DNA of 16,512 nucleotides, from NCBI GenBank assembly GCA_026414245.1, contig JAOAJJ010000008.1, forward strand, positions 1-16,512. Direction: 5' to 3'. Position numbers and translations under genes: made by a program. The DNA is from Candidatus Bathyarchaeota archaeon (GTDB taxonomy: Archaea; Thermoproteota; Bathyarchaeia; Bathyarchaeales; DTEX01). Shown here one piece after another: positions 15,445 to 16,512 of this stretch; position 1 is the stretch's first letter, and each line of letters starts with the position of its first letter. The notes under the pieces were generated by a model. It searched no databases. It was not told where the DNA came from and saw only the letters and a program-made list of their open reading frames with translations.

Positions 15445-15452
15445 GCTTATGA
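15445..15452 (+). promoter_or_regulatory. TATA-like box for the RAM-domain gene
   Basis: GCTTATGA on the plus strand, in an A-rich stretch, lies about 50 bases before the RAM-domain start. Transcription would begin near 15474, leaving a GGGG-containing leader. The element is weak. Confidence 0.3.
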
Positions 15453-15498
15453 TTCATCCTTCTCTTTAAAGTAATTAAAGGGGGAAGTCGCTGATTTG

Positions 15499-15732
15499 AT
15501 GGCTTTCATATTTATTAGGGTTGAAGTCGATCAAGTCTCTAAGGTCGCCTCTCAAATAATGAAGGTTGAAGGCGTCGAAGAAGCACACGAAGTTGCAGGA
15601 GATATTGACATAATAGCTAGGGTTTCAGCACGCAATATAGATGACTTAAGTAAAATAATATTTAAGATTAGGGGGATTAATGGAGTTCAAAGCACAGACA
15701 CAAGAATAGTTTTAGCGAGCTACTCTAAGTGA
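15499..15732 (+). CDS. Stand-alone Lrp/AsnC ligand-binding (RAM) domain protein
   Basis: The protein of about 77 residues consists only of the RAM domain that forms the effector-binding part of Lrp/AsnC regulators. It shows AFIFIRVEVDQV, then VEGVEEAHEVAGDIDIIARVSA (the typical beta-turn with Gly-Asp-Ile-Asp), and a final strand VQSTDTRIVLASY. No helix-turn-helix precedes it. Such single-domain proteins are common in archaea and probably bind amino acids or modulate full-length Lrp partners; none is nearby. ATG 15499 gives MAFIF; TTG 15496 would add one Met. A GGGG stretch lies about 15 bases upstream, further than ideal. Confidence 0.88.
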   Translation: MAFIFIRVEVDQVSKVASQIMKVEGVEEAHEVAGDIDIIARVSARNIDDLSKIIFKIRGINGVQSTDTRIVLASYSK

Positions 15733-15802
15733 TGTATGTTAAAAACTGATTACAGATCTTTGAGGGAAATTCAATTAAGTGATTTCTCTAAGGGGAGAGG
15801 TA

Positions 15803-16058
15803 ATTAAGACAATTTATCTTGAAAGATATCCTATTTTTGGAGAAAACTTAAATTTTAAAATTCCTCCAGCGAGCTCAGAGAACTTGATGAGAGACTGAAA
15901 CTATTCTTGCTAAGATGCCCCGCCAGCCATAAATTTCCCGATGAGTCACTCTCCATGCTGGCGAGCACAACATTGCGTTAAATATTAGGGATAGTTTGAC
16001 GAAAACAAGGGGATATTTTGAGATTAAGGAGTTTAAGGAGAGAAAGAGTATCATGTAG
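15803..16058 (+). pseudogene. Probable decayed small gene in three consecutive frames
   Basis: This 351-bp gap has no intact gene, but protein-like text passes through three frames. From 15803 (ATT after GGGGAGAGG) it reads IYLERYPIFGENLNFKIPP. From about 15867 the -1 frame reads SELRELDERLKLFLL and HKFPDESLSML to 15960. From 15963 a further -1 frame reads EHNIALNIRDSLTKTRGYF and EIKEFKERKSIM to TAG 16056-16058. Each join would need one extra base, and the start codon is missing. The composite of about 85 residues is not a family I recognise. It could be a pseudogene, sequence error, or chance in non-coding DNA. Confidence 0.35.
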
Positions 16059-16083
16059 ATAAGCTGCCTAACGACCGCCCATT

Positions 16084-16401
16084 TTAAATCATGTTTTCCG
16101 GCATATTTTTCTTCAGTTCTTTTATTCTTTCCTCAAGCAGAGTTAATAATGTGCGCCGAAGATCTTCCTTATTTTCCCATTCTCTCGGTAGATTCCCTAT
16201 CCTCGCAGCCAACTCCAAATCGCCTATCACATTAGCAATCCACCTCTCAAAATCTCCCCGCTTCATATGAAAATCTATTGATTCAGCGCTCACTTTTTTA
16301 AGGGACTCATAGAACTCTTGGAGGCTGCCAGCAGCTATACCTGTAGGAGAAGCAAACATGTGGAAGAATTTAAACTCCTTATCTGCCGGCACACGTCTCA
16401 A
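16084..16401 (-). CDS. DUF5752-like protein, start uncertain
   Basis: The frame encodes VPADKEFKFFHMF, SPTGIAAGSLQEF, SIDFHMKRGDFERWI, GDLELAARI and a final amphipathic helix. It aligns along its length with the C-terminal half of the winged-helix protein at 9333-9893 and with the DUF5752 pattern. Function is unknown; such proteins often neighbour archaeal GT4 and GH57 genes. The only usual start in frame is TTG 16401. The frame stays open upstream to 16491 and reads plausible protein (DFEARCKAETCKPEFKYLQLL), including the helix before VP that its paralogue also has. The true start is therefore probably upstream but no ATG, GTG or TTG is in frame, suggesting a lost start, a frame error, or an unusual codon. 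A TATA-like TTTATAACATATA lies at about 16488-16476. Confidence 0.65.
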   Translation of the reverse strand: MRRVPADKEFKFFHMFASPTGIAAGSLQEFYESLKKVSAESIDFHMKRGDFERWIANVIGDLELAARIGNLPREWENKEDLRRTLLTLLEERIKELKKNMPENMI

Positions 16402-16512
16402 TAACTGTAGATATTTAAATTCCGGTTTACAGGTCTCGGCTTTACATCTGGCTTCAAAATCAAGTAATACGCCTATATATGTTATAAAAGCTTAGATTGG
16501 GTTTCCGTAGGG

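Noticed and set aside
15733..16083. tRNA or structured RNA in the gap
   Set aside because: No cloverleaf, T-loop signature (GTTCRA) or long stable hairpin could be found; protein-like text explains more of it.
1..16512. Insertion sequence, prophage, defence system or CRISPR array
   Set aside because: No transposase, integrase, Cas, nuclease-helicase set, or regular repeat-spacer pattern was seen on either strand.

Overview
The window is archaeal. It carries archaeal-type ribosomal proteins uL3-uL4-uL23-uL2 in order, an archaeal/eukaryotic Trm1 tRNA methyltransferase, a stand-alone Lrp/AsnC ligand-binding (RAM) protein and winged-helix regulators fused to a DUF5752-like domain. Promoters are TATA-like, Shine-Dalgarno sites are GGAGG/GGTGAT, and TTG/GTG starts are common. 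The AT-rich composition and gene mix suggest a Thermoproteota (TACK) lineage, perhaps Bathyarchaeia; that placement is inference. The mix of intact genes and single-base frame breaks would suit a metagenome-derived contig.

Layout. 1-139 (-): 5' end of an aconitase/LeuC-family dehydratase. 314-1009 (+): RraA/pyruvate-aldolase family protein. 1035-2080 (-): mannonate dehydratase, whose N-terminal 19 codons lie in another frame, joined at an A_AAA_AAC heptamer directly followed by TGA. 2145-4960 (-): ribosomal genes L3, L4, L23, L2, the first four of the archaeal S10 cluster, with no S19/L22/S3 after L2. 5076-6100 (+): PHP-domain protein with a one-base frame break. 6149-7015 (+): nadC. 7005-8234 (-): trm1, overlapping nadC tail to tail. 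8366-9349 (+): unrecognised protein made of two copies of one domain. 9333-9893 (-): winged helix plus DUF5752-like regulator. 10005-12530 (+): galT and a GH29 alpha-L-fucosidase in one operon. 12545-13977 (-): a GT4 glycosyltransferase and a small winged-helix protein. 14116-15363 (-): a second GT4 enzyme. 15499-15732 (+): RAM-domain protein. 15803-16058 (+): probable decayed small gene. 16084-16401 (-): second DUF5752-like protein with no convincing start.

The right half (9.3-16.4 kb) reads as a cytoplasmic sugar island: sugar-1-phosphate nucleotidyl transfer (GalT), fucoside hydrolysis, two starch/glycogen-synthase-like GT4 enzymes, and two DUF5752-like proteins flanking them, one fused to a DNA-binding domain. 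The left part adds mannonate dehydratase and an RraA-family protein, consistent with sugar-acid catabolism. No CRISPR array, tRNA, rRNA or insertion sequence was recognised.

The items most worth a second look are the in-phase slippery heptamer in the mannonate dehydratase gene, the altered peptidyl-transferase-loop motif of L2, the DUF5752 regulator pair and the duplicated-domain orphan protein.
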